The notes under the pieces are model-generated. The model ran no database searches. It was not told where the DNA came from and saw nothing but the letters and a program-made list of their open reading frames with translations. A stretch of 64,000 bases of DNA. Origin: Halobacteriovorax vibrionivorans. GTDB lineage: Bacteria > Bdellovibrionota > Bacteriovoracia > Bacteriovoracales > Bacteriovoracaceae. Both the position numbers and the translations under genes were made by a program. This document shows positions 35,816 through 44,614 of this stretch, in pieces (the first letter of the stretch is position 1; every line of letters begins with the position of its first letter). The stretch is taken from positions 620,001 through 684,000 of the forward strand of contig NZ_QDKL01000001.1 in NCBI RefSeq assembly GCF_003346865.1, given 5' to 3'.

Positions 35816-35853
35816 TCTGCATCTTCACAATTATATTTTTTGAAATCTAATCT

Positions 35854-36573
35854 ATGCCAGACAGCTATACAGCCTTAGAGAAAATAAAAAATACTGATAC
35901 AATAAATCATATGAAGTTAAATAATAAAATAATTAAAGGATTATTTAAATCCTTGGCCCTATTAGGTGCTTTATTTCTGGTGGGCCCTCACATTGGAATA
36001 GATCCAAAAGAAGCTGCGATTTTCTATGGAAAAATCTTAGTACTCATTATTCCATTCAACCTTATTTTCTGGTTCCTCGATAAAAAGGGAATAATTGATT
36101 TAAAGAAAGAAGAACAAGAGAGACTTAAACTACAAAAGAAACTAAAGAGTAATAAAAAGAATGTCATATGGTTCTTCGGAGCCCTCGTTGGTTTACTTTT
36201 AATAATTATGATTCCTATTTATTTATTTTCTACTCCTTTAAAAGATAATCCAGGAATAAGAAGCATCGAAAATGAGCTTATTCAAGGTTACTATTGGGTT
36301 TTCTGTATAGTATTTTATAGCTTTAATACTTATGTGTTTCTATTTGGAAAAAAGCTCTTAGCAGGCAATAAGAGAAAAAGAATTGGACATTACTTAGCCA
36401 GTTTCTTTGCCTTTACTCTATTCACTACGTCTATAATTTTAGCAAATGACCAACCCAATTTAGTATTAGTAATGTCATGTCTTTGTACAGGAGTAACCTG
36501 GATACAATTCGCAGCTATCAATATTTATAAAATCATGAAGGAAGATGAAACCAGGTTGGAAGAAGCCCTTTAG
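35854..36573 (+). CDS. Membrane protein of unknown function
   Basis: 239 residues, or 220 if the ATG at 35911 is used; neither has a clear ribosome site. Five membrane segments: LALLGALFLVGPHIGI, ILVLIIPFNLIFWF, VIWFFGALVGLLLIIMIPIYL, YYWVFCIVFYSFNTYVFLF and LASFFAFTLFTTSIILA, plus a weaker last one. A charged coiled linker KKEEQERLKLQKKLKSNKK lies between the second and third. No family recognised. First gene of the tRNA-His island. Confidence 0.6.
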   Translation: MPDSYTALEKIKNTDTINHMKLNNKIIKGLFKSLALLGALFLVGPHIGIDPKEAAIFYGKILVLIIPFNLIFWFLDKKGIIDLKKEEQERLKLQKKLKSNKKNVIWFFGALVGLLLIIMIPIYLFSTPLKDNPGIRSIENELIQGYYWVFCIVFYSFNTYVFLFGKKLLAGNKRKRIGHYLASFFAFTLFTTSIILANDQPNLVLVMSCLCTGVTWIQFAAINIYKIMKEDETRLEEAL

Positions 36574-36615
36574 TCTGACTTTTAGTAACAATTATTAAAT
36601 TCTAAATTCAAATAA

Positions 36616-37137
36616 ATAGAAATCTTCTTACAGAAGTTTTCCTTACGCACAGTCAACGGAAAAGCACCTGGAAGAATTTTTCGAAATGGAGAATTATATG
36701 CTTTAACTTGGGACGATGTAGACTTTGAAAACAGGAGAATCAGAGTATCTAAATCTTATAACAAGAGATCGAGAGAAACAAAAACAACTAAAGCTGGCTA
36801 CTGGAGAAATATTCCAATTAATGACGATTTAATGAAACTGTTACGAGACTTACAATCTAAAAGAAAAAATAACTTTGTTCTTCCTAGATTAAGAGACTGG
36901 GCCCATGGATATCAAGCAAAGGTATTAAGAACCTATTGTACATATTTAAATATTACACCTATTCGATTTCATGATCTAAGAGCCTGCTTCGCAACACAAC
37001 TACTTCAAAATTCTGTTCCACCAGCGACAGTTATGAAGATATGCGGCTGGAAAGATCTTGATACTATGGCGAGATATATTAGAGTAGCGGGAATTGATGA
37101 AGTTGGAGCTACAAATAAACTTAGTTTTGTCTTATAA
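36616..37137 (+). pseudogene. Tyrosine recombinase (integrase), 5'-truncated remnant
   Basis: The frame is open from a TAA at 36613 to 37137 but lacks a start and the N-terminal core-binding domain. Translated, it is the catalytic domain: FRNGELYALTWDDVDFENRRI with the first Arg, then HDLRACFATQLL (His-x-x-Arg), KICGWKDLDTMARYIRV with Trp at the second-His position, and Tyr. It is adjacent to tRNA-His, a common integrase target. Probably the decayed integrase that brought the island. Confidence 0.85.
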
Positions 37138-37173
37138 TCTATAAATATTAATTTTTTATAAAGGTAATTCAAC

Positions 37174-38565
37174 GTGTCTGAGCTAACTGCTAGTGAACTT
37201 ATTTCAAAGATAAAGGATTCATCTCCACTTGGTGAAATTAAAGATGAAATAATCAATGCTTCAAAAATAGATCTTAATTTTCTGGACTTAAACAACTGTG
37301 ATCAGATTTCCTTCATAAATTGCACATTCAAAGGAACCCATGAAATTAAAATAACCAAAAACCTGAATAATTATAACTCCATTATATTTGATGAATGTAC
37401 ATTTGATAGCAAAGTTTTAATTCACGGTAAATTACACTCTCTCAGTTTTTCTAAAATAAATACAAATACAGAGATATCGTTAAATATACATACAGATTTT
37501 TTAGCTTTTACAGATACTGATTCCAATAAAAACAATCTTAATATTTCTACTAGATCCAAAGCTATTTTTTTACATAACTGTGTCTTCCACAAAATACTCT
37601 TTGATGATTCTCCTTATGATAAGAATTTCAAATCAACGCTTAGTATACATGACCTAGAAGCTGTCGTTTTTGAATCTATAAACTTAAATATTCTTGAGTA
37701 CGAAATCTACAACATTAATTGTAAATATATTAATTTAAAATCGAGAGAGGCAAAATTAAGGTTAATAAACTGGGACCAAGAAAACAGTATTAACAACATT
37801 ACACTTAACGATTTTAAGAAGATTGAGATGTCTAACCTAAGCATACAAGAAGGTATATCTATTGAAAATCATCTTCCCAATGAAGAGTACCTAATTTCAA
37901 ATATTGTATTTAATCAAAAATCCGAATTGCTTTTTAACAATGTTAGGCTTAATAATTCAGAGCTAAGAAATATCAAGTTTAAGGCTGATTCTAAAATATG
38001 GGCAATTAACACAAACCTTGTGAATCTTAGGTGCTACTCTATTGACTGGCCTACATCATTCAACTATGCAATAGATAAAAAAAGGACAGCAGAAGATTTA
38101 AAGAGCTCCATTGAGAATTTTAGAGATATGAAGACTAACTTCATTACGAATAATGACACAGAACAGGCTAATATCTTTTACAAGCTTGAAATGAAAGGGT
38201 TATTAAACTTATATTCAAAAACAAAAATCACTGAAGTAAATAAATATATTCCATTATTTTTAAGCTCTATAGTGTCTGATTTTCAATCAAACTGGATAAA
38301 AGTTCTTTCAACCTGGTTTATACTATATGCTCTACTGATCTTATTATATAGACTTATTCTTTTAGATAGCTATAGCTGTTTAGCTATATTAGATTTTTTC
38401 AAGAACTTTAATTACCTTAGCTTTCCGTTAGAGGTTATAGATTACTTTGACCCCTTTAATAGTAAAGTATCTTCACAATCATTAAGTTTTATAATTAAAG
38501 TTACTAATGCATATTTTATTTATCAATTCCTTATGTCTTTTAGAAGATTTAAAAGATCATTCTAG
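37174..38565 (+). CDS. Beta-helix (pentapeptide-like) protein with two C-terminal membrane segments
   Basis: 463 residues, GTG start with AAAGG nine bases upstream. Residues about 30-290 show repeating short strands with small hydrophobic and Cys/Asn positions (ISFINCTF, IIFDECTF, AIFLHNCVF, LLFNNVRLNNSELRNIKF), like a right-handed beta-helix. Residues 330-350 have the linker ANIFYKLEMKGLL. Membrane segments lie near 374-397 and 436-455, ending in a basic tail. This arrangement recurs in pentapeptide-repeat proteins with channel-like C-termini. Very AT-rich, unlike the core genes. Function unknown. Confidence 0.7.
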   Translation: MSELTASELISKIKDSSPLGEIKDEIINASKIDLNFLDLNNCDQISFINCTFKGTHEIKITKNLNNYNSIIFDECTFDSKVLIHGKLHSLSFSKINTNTEISLNIHTDFLAFTDTDSNKNNLNISTRSKAIFLHNCVFHKILFDDSPYDKNFKSTLSIHDLEAVVFESINLNILEYEIYNINCKYINLKSREAKLRLINWDQENSINNITLNDFKKIEMSNLSIQEGISIENHLPNEEYLISNIVFNQKSELLFNNVRLNNSELRNIKFKADSKIWAINTNLVNLRCYSIDWPTSFNYAIDKKRTAEDLKSSIENFRDMKTNFITNNDTEQANIFYKLEMKGLLNLYSKTKITEVNKYIPLFLSSIVSDFQSNWIKVLSTWFILYALLILLYRLILLDSYSCLAILDFFKNFNYLSFPLEVIDYFDPFNSKVSSQSLSFIIKVTNAYFIYQFLMSFRRFKRSF

Positions 38566-38612
38566 AGTTGATATAACAAACAATAGAAAAAGAAATACAT
38601 TATCTTGAAGAG

Positions 38613-40346
38613 TTATTTCACTAAATAAACTCTCTGATTTACCTTTATATGTGAATAATTATCACTTATTTCAATACCAACCTCTTGGCCTAAGCTCGCC
38701 TGATTTACATTTTCTCCATTAACCTGAATTGATTTCACATAAGCTTCTCTAACACAATTATTACACTCAATAGATATCTTCCCTCCTACTTCAAGCCCTT
38801 CTATCTCACACTTTAATCCAAAAGAATTACTTTTTTTCCAGTTCTTAACCACTTTACCAAGAAACTTATAATCTTGAGGTATCGCCGAGATGCGACCAGA
38901 CTTATAAAAGCTTCCCTTAATGTATTCATGACTCCAGTCATTTATTTGAAAACTCTTATAGATTCTAAATAGATCCCAAGTTGTTAACAGACCGAGATTA
39001 TGTGCTTCAGCATTAAGTAATATTTCTTTTCTAAATACATTCTCGTTTTCTCTATTTAGACATTCAATTTTTCTCTGATGATTTATAATTGCTAAAGAGT
39101 TTATATCTGTCCTCCCTAATGATCTCATTCTAACAGCTACATATTTGTTAGCTGCTAGTGCATCTTCATCACTTGGTAAACCAGTTATTCCTTTTACCTC
39201 GACAAGAAGTAGTGGAGAACTATCCTTTATTTGCAAATCTTCATGTCTTACTGAAGTTTCTCCTGTGCTCTCCAGCTCCTTATCAGTATCCACAACATCT
39301 TTAAAACCTAAATGTTCCAAAGTTTCATGAACAGCCGAAACTAGAGTATCTCCAGTTTCAGTAATTAAGTCTCTTAAAAATTTATATTCTTGTCTTTCCT
39401 GAGCAATGCTATCTTTGATTTTTGCGATATTTTCCAAATAGTTTGTTTCTAGTACAGTTAACTCATCTTTCAGTTTAACTATCGTGTGATTCTCATAATC
39501 GGATGAATACTTCCATGACTTCCCCTTGTTAGAGTCAAATACTTCCGGTGATATCTCTGGTAATATTTTGGATATAAATTCAAAGAGAAAACCACTCTTA
39601 TTCTTCATTTCTGGAAATATGAAAATGTGCCCCTTCGTCGAACCTGGTTCATGATAAACTCCAGAAACACTTTTACCAAATTTATCGTTTGCAAAAGAAC
39701 GATATTCATTTTCTTCAATCATGTAAGTAGGTTCAATAGTTATAGAATACGTAGAATCAACTAAATACTTTCTTAAAATACTATTTTCACTAAAATCATC
39801 TTCAGGAAAAATCTCAGTTCCGAAAGCATAATTTATATTAAAATTTTTTTTTGAAAACAAAGGCAAAAAGCCCCAATTATCATAATTAATTTTATTATTT
39901 ATCTCTAGACTTCCATAGCTATTCTTTGCAAATATTAGATCCTGTAAATCACGAGGAGAACCAAAAACTATGAAAATCCCTCCATTTACATATATATCTT
40001 TAAAGGTACTGCTATGAATAGCCATCGCTCTTGACTTTGGATCGATATAACCATTTGAACATTTCGCCCACCAATCTAACTCATCATCAGGAAACTCTTT
40101 CTCAAGCCCATCACCACTACCAGAATGAAGTCCCCTCGTGTCAATAATAATTATCTCCTTCTCTCTTAAGTCTTTAGGAAGATTATCAGACCTTTTAACC
40201 GGTTCATACTGGCTACTTACACTAACGTTATATGGCTTCCCAAATGAACCATGCTCGACATTAAATCCAGCCTTCTCAAGCTCAGAAGTCTCCTCTTCAC
40301 AATCAATGCTCAATACCTTAGGATGTGTATACTTAATCTTATTCAC
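38613..40346 (-). CDS. Multidomain protein with PD-(D/E)XK-like nuclease core
   Basis: 577 residues from the GTG at 40346, five bases after GGAG. Residues about 10-260: Rossmann or glutaminase-like alpha/beta domain (IIIIDTRG; GGIFIVFGSP). Residues about 288-335: coiled coil. Residues about 336-465: nuclease-like core with helix SAVHETLEHLGF, Asp371 and VEVKG (Glu384, Lys386), then NKYVAVRM and LLTTWDLF, as in restriction-type nucleases. Residues about 500-578: a small beta-barrel like translation-factor domain II (AYVKSIQVNGENV, GQEVGIEI). No single known family covers it. Island gene, convergent with the membrane protein. Confidence 0.65.
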   Translation of the reverse strand: MNKIKYTHPKVLSIDCEEETSELEKAGFNVEHGSFGKPYNVSVSSQYEPVKRSDNLPKDLREKEIIIIDTRGLHSGSGDGLEKEFPDDELDWWAKCSNGYIDPKSRAMAIHSSTFKDIYVNGGIFIVFGSPRDLQDLIFAKNSYGSLEINNKINYDNWGFLPLFSKKNFNINYAFGTEIFPEDDFSENSILRKYLVDSTYSITIEPTYMIEENEYRSFANDKFGKSVSGVYHEPGSTKGHIFIFPEMKNKSGFLFEFISKILPEISPEVFDSNKGKSWKYSSDYENHTIVKLKDELTVLETNYLENIAKIKDSIAQERQEYKFLRDLITETGDTLVSAVHETLEHLGFKDVVDTDKELESTGETSVRHEDLQIKDSSPLLLVEVKGITGLPSDEDALAANKYVAVRMRSLGRTDINSLAIINHQRKIECLNRENENVFRKEILLNAEAHNLGLLTTWDLFRIYKSFQINDWSHEYIKGSFYKSGRISAIPQDYKFLGKVVKNWKKSNSFGLKCEIEGLEVGGKISIECNNCVREAYVKSIQVNGENVNQASLGQEVGIEISDNYSHIKVNQRVYLVK

Positions 40347-40469
40347 CAAAACTCCATTTATAACTCGATGATTTTATAAATATAAATGTAATAAACCACT
40401 TTTGCTACACTTAGCTTTACTGATGGTGATTTATTAATAATTTTAATAACTTAAGAAGATTACGACGAA

Positions 40470-40487
40470 CACCCCATTTAAAAAAGC
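40470..40487. other. Candidate attR: copy of tRNA-His 3' tail
   Basis: CACCCCATT followed by an A-run and GCC repeats the end of tRNA-His plus its trailing bases (35665-35684) in direct orientation, 4.8 kb away. With the integrase remnant between, it is a plausible right junction. Only nine bases are exact before the A-run. Confidence 0.4.
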
Positions 40488-40510
40488 CTTCCTTTGCGAA
40501 GGCTTTTTTT
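40480..40510. terminator. Rho-independent terminator
   Basis: AAAAAGCCTTC-CTTTGC-GAAGGCTTTTTTT. Symmetric A and T runs allow function in both directions. No gene on the plus strand ends nearby, so it may be a leftover of a tRNA-type terminator at the island end. Confidence 0.85.
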
Positions 40511-40540
40511 ATTCCTGAAATCCAAATTTATGCATAAAGA

Positions 40541-40675
40541 GACCGATGGGGCGAGAAGTGAACGAGCGCGCGTTAGCGAAGAGCTGGCCCGGACGGCCAG
40601 CGGAAGCGAGTGAACCGGCGACGATTGCTTGAGCGTGACGCGAAAGCATGAGGAGGAGCCCCTCGCACTTGTATC
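40541..40675. repeat. GC-rich hairpin element B
   Basis: About 135 bases of markedly higher GC, with the hairpin CTGGCC-CGGAC-GGCCAG at its centre, CGAGTG/GCGAG-type motifs, and GCCCCTCGCA near its end, which element C also carries. The first 12 bases, GACCGATGGGGC, are the reverse complement of tRNA-His 35654-35665. Between the island end and rhlE. No gene seen. Confidence 0.5.
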
Positions 40676-40684
40676 GATCTCATC

Positions 40685-41962
40685 TTAAGTAGTAGGCTTC
40701 TTCTTAGCAGGCCTACGTCGCGCACTTCGTTGCTGATTATTTCCATTACGGCTTTTATTTGCAGATGCTTTCTTACTTGGGCGCCTGTGATTTTGAGGTT
40801 GAGCAGGTGCTCCAGCAACTCCATGAAAAGGATGATCCTTATCTTGTGGAATTTGATACTTAATTGTCTTTTCAATATCTTTTAAAAGTTTCTTTTCTGT
40901 GTCATCGCAAAATGAAATAGCGATTCCATCACGTCCAGCTCGGGCCGTTCTTCCGATACGGTGAACATAACTTTTAGGATCATCTGGAAGGTTATAATTG
41001 ATAACGTGAGTGATATGAGAAACATCAATTCCACGAGCAGCAATATCAGTTGCAACGAGAACTCTGATTGTTCCCTTTTTAAAACCACCAAGGGCCTTTT
41101 CACGTGCACCTTGAGACTTATTTCCATGAATAGCAGCAGATGTTATTCCAACCTGATCAAGATGCTTAACAACTCGATTGGCGCCGTGTTTTGTCTTTGT
41201 AAAAACAAGTACGTGCTCAATTGATTGGTCTTCTAGAATATTAATTAAGAGTTTTGGTTTATTTGTCTTGTGGACAAAATTGATTTTCTGATCAATCTTT
41301 TCGACAGTTGTTGATTCAGGTGTTACTTCAACTTTCTTAGGCTTTACTAGAAGCTTTTTAGAAAGGTTTACAATATCTTGTGGCATCGTCGCAGAAAAAA
41401 GTAACGTTTGCCTCTTTTTTGGTAGTCTCGCAATGATCTTATTCACATCGCGAATGAATCCCATATCAAGCATACGATCCGCTTCATCGAGGACAAAGGT
41501 TTCAAGTTGGCCAAATTGAATTTGGTCATTACTCATAAGATCTAAGAAACGACCAGGTGTAGCAACAATTACATCCATCCCTTTTTTAAGCTGTAGGATT
41601 TGTGGCCTTGGTTTAACTCCACCGAAAATAACCGTACTTTTTATGCCTAGGCCTTTTCCATACTCTTCAATATTTTCATTAATCTGAGATGCTAACTCTC
41701 TTGTAGGTGTAAGAATTAAAGTTCTCATATGTCTTGGCTTAGTTTTAATTTTATTTGAGCCTAGATTATTTAAAATTGGTAATGAGAACGCAGCAGTTTT
41801 ACCAGTTCCAGTTTGTGCAATTCCAAGAATATCTCCACCTGTTAATAAGTGTGGGATTGATTGTGCCTGGATAGGAGTTGGTTTCTTATAGCCTTTTTTA
41901 TTTAGGCTTGAGAGAATTTCTGGTAATAGTTTTAGGGAATCAAATGAATTGATTGATGACAT
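40685..41962 (-). CDS. rhlE: DEAD-box RNA helicase, RhlE type
   Basis: 425 residues. Q motif KPTPIQAQSIPHLL, Walker A AQTGTGKTAAF, PTRELA, VATPGR, DEADRMLDMGF, SAT, and C-terminal HRIGRTARAGRDG. A basic C-terminal tail (SKKASANKSRNGNNQQRSAR, then RRPAKKK) binds RNA. RhlE is involved in ribosome assembly and RNA decay. Its C-terminus reaches to the GC element. Confidence 0.93.
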   Translation of the reverse strand: MSSINSFDSLKLLPEILSSLNKKGYKKPTPIQAQSIPHLLTGGDILGIAQTGTGKTAAFSLPILNNLGSNKIKTKPRHMRTLILTPTRELASQINENIEEYGKGLGIKSTVIFGGVKPRPQILQLKKGMDVIVATPGRFLDLMSNDQIQFGQLETFVLDEADRMLDMGFIRDVNKIIARLPKKRQTLLFSATMPQDIVNLSKKLLVKPKKVEVTPESTTVEKIDQKINFVHKTNKPKLLINILEDQSIEHVLVFTKTKHGANRVVKHLDQVGITSAAIHGNKSQGAREKALGGFKKGTIRVLVATDIAARGIDVSHITHVINYNLPDDPKSYVHRIGRTARAGRDGIAISFCDDTEKKLLKDIEKTIKYQIPQDKDHPFHGVAGAPAQPQNHRRPSKKASANKSRNGNNQQRSARRRPAKKKPTT

Positions 41963-42110
41963 AATAAATATCCTTGCTCAATAAGCGTTAATGCCAATGC
42001 TTAATCCAAATACTAGCACAGGCGAATATTTAAAATGTATCTAGATCAATCCCCTTCATCTCTTGTATTAGGATACAAGTCAACCTTTAATCGCGTTTAT
42101 GTAAAGTATA

Positions 42111-42578
42111 TTAGTGATATCCCTTCTTAGAGAGTATTTTGTTCAGTGAATTTGCAAAGTTTTGCTTATCTTTAGCATTAAATGAGTCAGGGCCTCCTGT
42201 AACGACTCCTCCATCACGAAGCTCCTTCATAAAGTCTCGCATTGATAATCGCTCTCCTATATTCTCTTCATCGTAGAGTTCACCGCGAGGATTAATAGCA
42301 AGAGTTCCTCTTCCAACAACTTCAGCGGCCAATGGAATGTCAGCTGTAATGACGAGATCATTTACTTCAACATGTTCAGCAATATACATATCAGCGACAT
42401 CATCTCCACTATCAACTTTAACAAAAGAGATTAACTCGTGATGTGGGATATTCATATAGGAGTTAGCAACAAGTATAAGTGGGATTTGTAAACGAATGGA
42501 TGTTTTAAAAAGTATCTCTTTTATAACCTTAGGGCATGCATCAGCATCGACCCAAATCTTCATCTCTTTCTTTTGCAT
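42111..42578 (-). CDS. YaiI/YqxD family (UPF0178, DUF188) protein
   Basis: 155 residues. Start at 42578 chosen because GAGGG lies eight bases upstream. [16 protein letters not shown] at the start, VVDSGDD-type [36 protein letters not shown] and [18 protein letters not shown] are the family motifs. PIN-like fold with conserved Asp residues; biochemical function not established. Confidence 0.93.
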   Translation of the reverse strand: MQKKEMKIWVDADACPKVIKEILFKTSIRLQIPLILVANSYMNIPHHELISFVKVDSGDDVADMYIAEHVEVNDLVITADIPLAAEVVGRGTLAINPRGELYDEENIGERLSMRDFMKELRDGGVVTGGPDSFNAKDKQNFANSLNKILSKKGYH

Positions 42579-42625
42579 TTAAGATTCCCTCATTTATCAG
42601 ATAATTCATCTTAGATCGTTAAATA

Positions 42626-43384
42626 CTATTTGAATACAGACTTTAATAACTTCATCAAAATAGCAGGTAAACTATTATGGTGCTTTCGTGGGATATCCGG
42701 TGTTGAATCAATTAATTCTTTAATACGTTCGTGACTTACTTTGACTTGTCCATAATGGGCGATAAGAAAGTCATTGATACCAAGATCGATATAGCGCTGA
42801 AGTGAGCTTCGATACTCTTGTGGTTTCCAGATTGGATAAGGCCTAAAGACATTAGTTTTGGTACTGACGAAATTATCAGCAATATATGCAAGCTTTTGTT
42901 CTTCATGAAAGATACTTAAGTCCATTATTGTGTGCCCTGGACACTCTAAGACTTTCCAGTTTTTAAAGAATGGAACTTCCATTAGATCAGTTAGAATATA
43001 GTCGAGCTTAACTTTGCGTGAAAAAAGAATATTTTTAAATCCTCTCTTCTTATTTAAGGCCACAAGATAAGTAAGAAGGATATCAACCCAATAAGTAACG
43101 ATACCAAAAGGGCCAGAGTACATTAGATTAAGATCGCGAGGGCCGGCGATTGGTATTCCTTTCTTTTGAAAGAAGCTAACCGCTCCCATGTGATCGGGGT
43201 GTGCATGAGTTGTGATAACTAATTTAATATCGCTTAAATTTCTATTTAATTTGCTTTCAAGATATGATTCCACAACTTTAACATCAGGCCGACAACAACC
43301 ATCCAGAAGAAGAAACGAGCCGTTTTCTTCTACGAGATAGATTGTTTGGATATAGCCTTTTAGTTGATGTATTTTAAAGTCCAT
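42626..43384 (-). CDS. Metallo-beta-lactamase-fold hydrolase
   Basis: 252 residues. Metal site THAHPDHMGAV (HxHxDH), a further His in ECPGHTIMDLS, Asp in AYIADNF, and late His in IAHYGQV. No signal peptide. Glyoxalase II-like or lactonase-like; substrate not known. Confidence 0.9.
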   Translation of the reverse strand: MDFKIHQLKGYIQTIYLVEENGSFLLLDGCCRPDVKVVESYLESKLNRNLSDIKLVITTHAHPDHMGAVSFFQKKGIPIAGPRDLNLMYSGPFGIVTYWVDILLTYLVALNKKRGFKNILFSRKVKLDYILTDLMEVPFFKNWKVLECPGHTIMDLSIFHEEQKLAYIADNFVSTKTNVFRPYPIWKPQEYRSSLQRYIDLGINDFLIAHYGQVKVSHERIKELIDSTPDIPRKHHNSLPAILMKLLKSVFK

Positions 43385-43404
43385 AAAGCCCAGTTGTTAT
43401 GGAT

Positions 43405-44199
43405 TTACTGATAAATAGATTTGATATCAGTAATAGGAATGGCCATCACTTCATCAGCATCATCCACGTCTGTTATTTCAACGCGACTACCATCAAGAGA
43501 AAGAGAAATTGTACCATCTAAGTTTTCACCACTTTTTAATTCAACAGTAACAAACTCACCTTCAAGTAGTTTAACATCTTTTCTGATCTTCTTAGTTTCC
43601 TTTGCCACATCAATGACATCAAGGCCGTAAATTTTCTCATAAGCAAATGTCATGCGTCGCCCGTCTTCAATAGAGGTGAAGTTAAGTGTTTCATCACCAA
43701 TTTCGAAATCACGGCCAGCAATTGAAGTATGATTGGTTCCATTATAGAAGTGAACATTAACATCTTTATTCTTTAGATTTTCCACTTCCCCTTCTAAGAG
43801 TTTTTTATAAATTTCAATTTCACCTAAAACTTCATCATTTATACTTTGTATATCACTATAGCTAATGAGGTATGCACCTTTAGAATTATTAATTTGAAGG
43901 CCACCACGTGCATAACTATGTATCTTTCCTTGGATATTATCACCTTTCATATTGATAATAGACACATCACCACCGACTCTTACTTCATAATTTTTTATGA
44001 TTTTCTTAAGTGCACTAAAGCAATTGCCAACTTGGAAAAATGAAGCTGTTGAACGAGAAGACGTAGGATTATAATTTGTTGAATACCATACAGCTGTAAA
44101 GGAAATGGCAATAGCTGCAAAGCTTCGAATAACTTTTTGGCGTTCTGTTATCATAGCAATTTTATCGGCTAAACTATGGTTTTCCTTAACTATCTTCAT
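43405..44199 (-). CDS. Single-pass membrane protein with three SH3/LSm-like repeats
   Basis: 264 residues. A short cytosolic N-terminus, one membrane segment (SFAAIAISFTAVWYS), then three similar modules of about 45-50 residues: VSIINMKGDNIQGKIHSYAR to SYSDIQSI; VNVHFYNGTNHTSIAGRDFE to YEKIYGL; VTVELKSGENLDGTISLS to PITDIKSIY. Each has the strand-turn-strand pattern of small barrels (LSm/SH3) that ends in an I-x-x-I/L helix turn. Function unknown; likely periplasmic binding. Confidence 0.7.
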   Translation of the reverse strand: MKIVKENHSLADKIAMITERQKVIRSFAAIAISFTAVWYSTNYNPTSSRSTASFFQVGNCFSALKKIIKNYEVRVGGDVSIINMKGDNIQGKIHSYARGGLQINNSKGAYLISYSDIQSINDEVLGEIEIYKKLLEGEVENLKNKDVNVHFYNGTNHTSIAGRDFEIGDETLNFTSIEDGRRMTFAYEKIYGLDVIDVAKETKKIRKDVKLLEGEFVTVELKSGENLDGTISLSLDGSRVEITDVDDADEVMAIPITDIKSIYQ

Positions 44200-44239
44200 G
44201 AGTTAAAATAATTAAATCAACTAGTTAGAGGATACCATT

Positions 44240-44614
44240 ATGAATCTTAGTGCTATTGGAATTGCATGCGAAAGTCTCGAAGACTCTATAAAATTCTACG
44301 AAAACTTTGGATTAAATTTTACCCAAATTGGGGATGAACATTATGAGGCCACAACAAAGTCAGGTCTTCGCCTTATGCTCGATTCGTATGATCTAATGAA
44401 AAAAATCAATCCAAGTTGGGAGAGGCCAATCTTTCCAGGTATTACTCTTTGTTTTGAACAAGACAATCCACAAAGTGTTGATAACTTAGTTAATAAGCTA
44501 AAAGATAAAGATGTAATTATTGAAAAAGAGCCTTGGGATGCTTTTTGGGGCCAACGATATGCTTCAGTTAAAGATCCAGATGGAAATCAAATTGATATCT
44601 TTGCTCTACTGTAA
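44240..44614 (+). CDS. VOC-fold (glyoxalase/dioxygenase superfamily) protein
   Basis: 124 residues. Two beta-alpha-beta-beta-beta modules: LSAIGIACESLEDSIKFYENF and the C-terminal WGQRYASVKDPDGNQIDIFAL, both classic. Metal ligands are not complete, so it may be a binding or resistance protein rather than an enzyme. GAGGATACCATT precedes the ATG. Overlaps the next convergent gene by nine bases. Confidence 0.88.
   Translation: MNLSAIGIACESLEDSIKFYENFGLNFTQIGDEHYEATTKSGLRLMLDSYDLMKKINPSWERPIFPGITLCFEQDNPQSVDNLVNKLKDKDVIIEKEPWDAFWGQRYASVKDPDGNQIDIFALL

Noticed and set aside
40541..40552. 12-base reverse-complement match to tRNA-His as an attachment site
   Set aside because: Inverted orientation does not fit the direct repeats left by tyrosine integrases; kept only as a note on element B.
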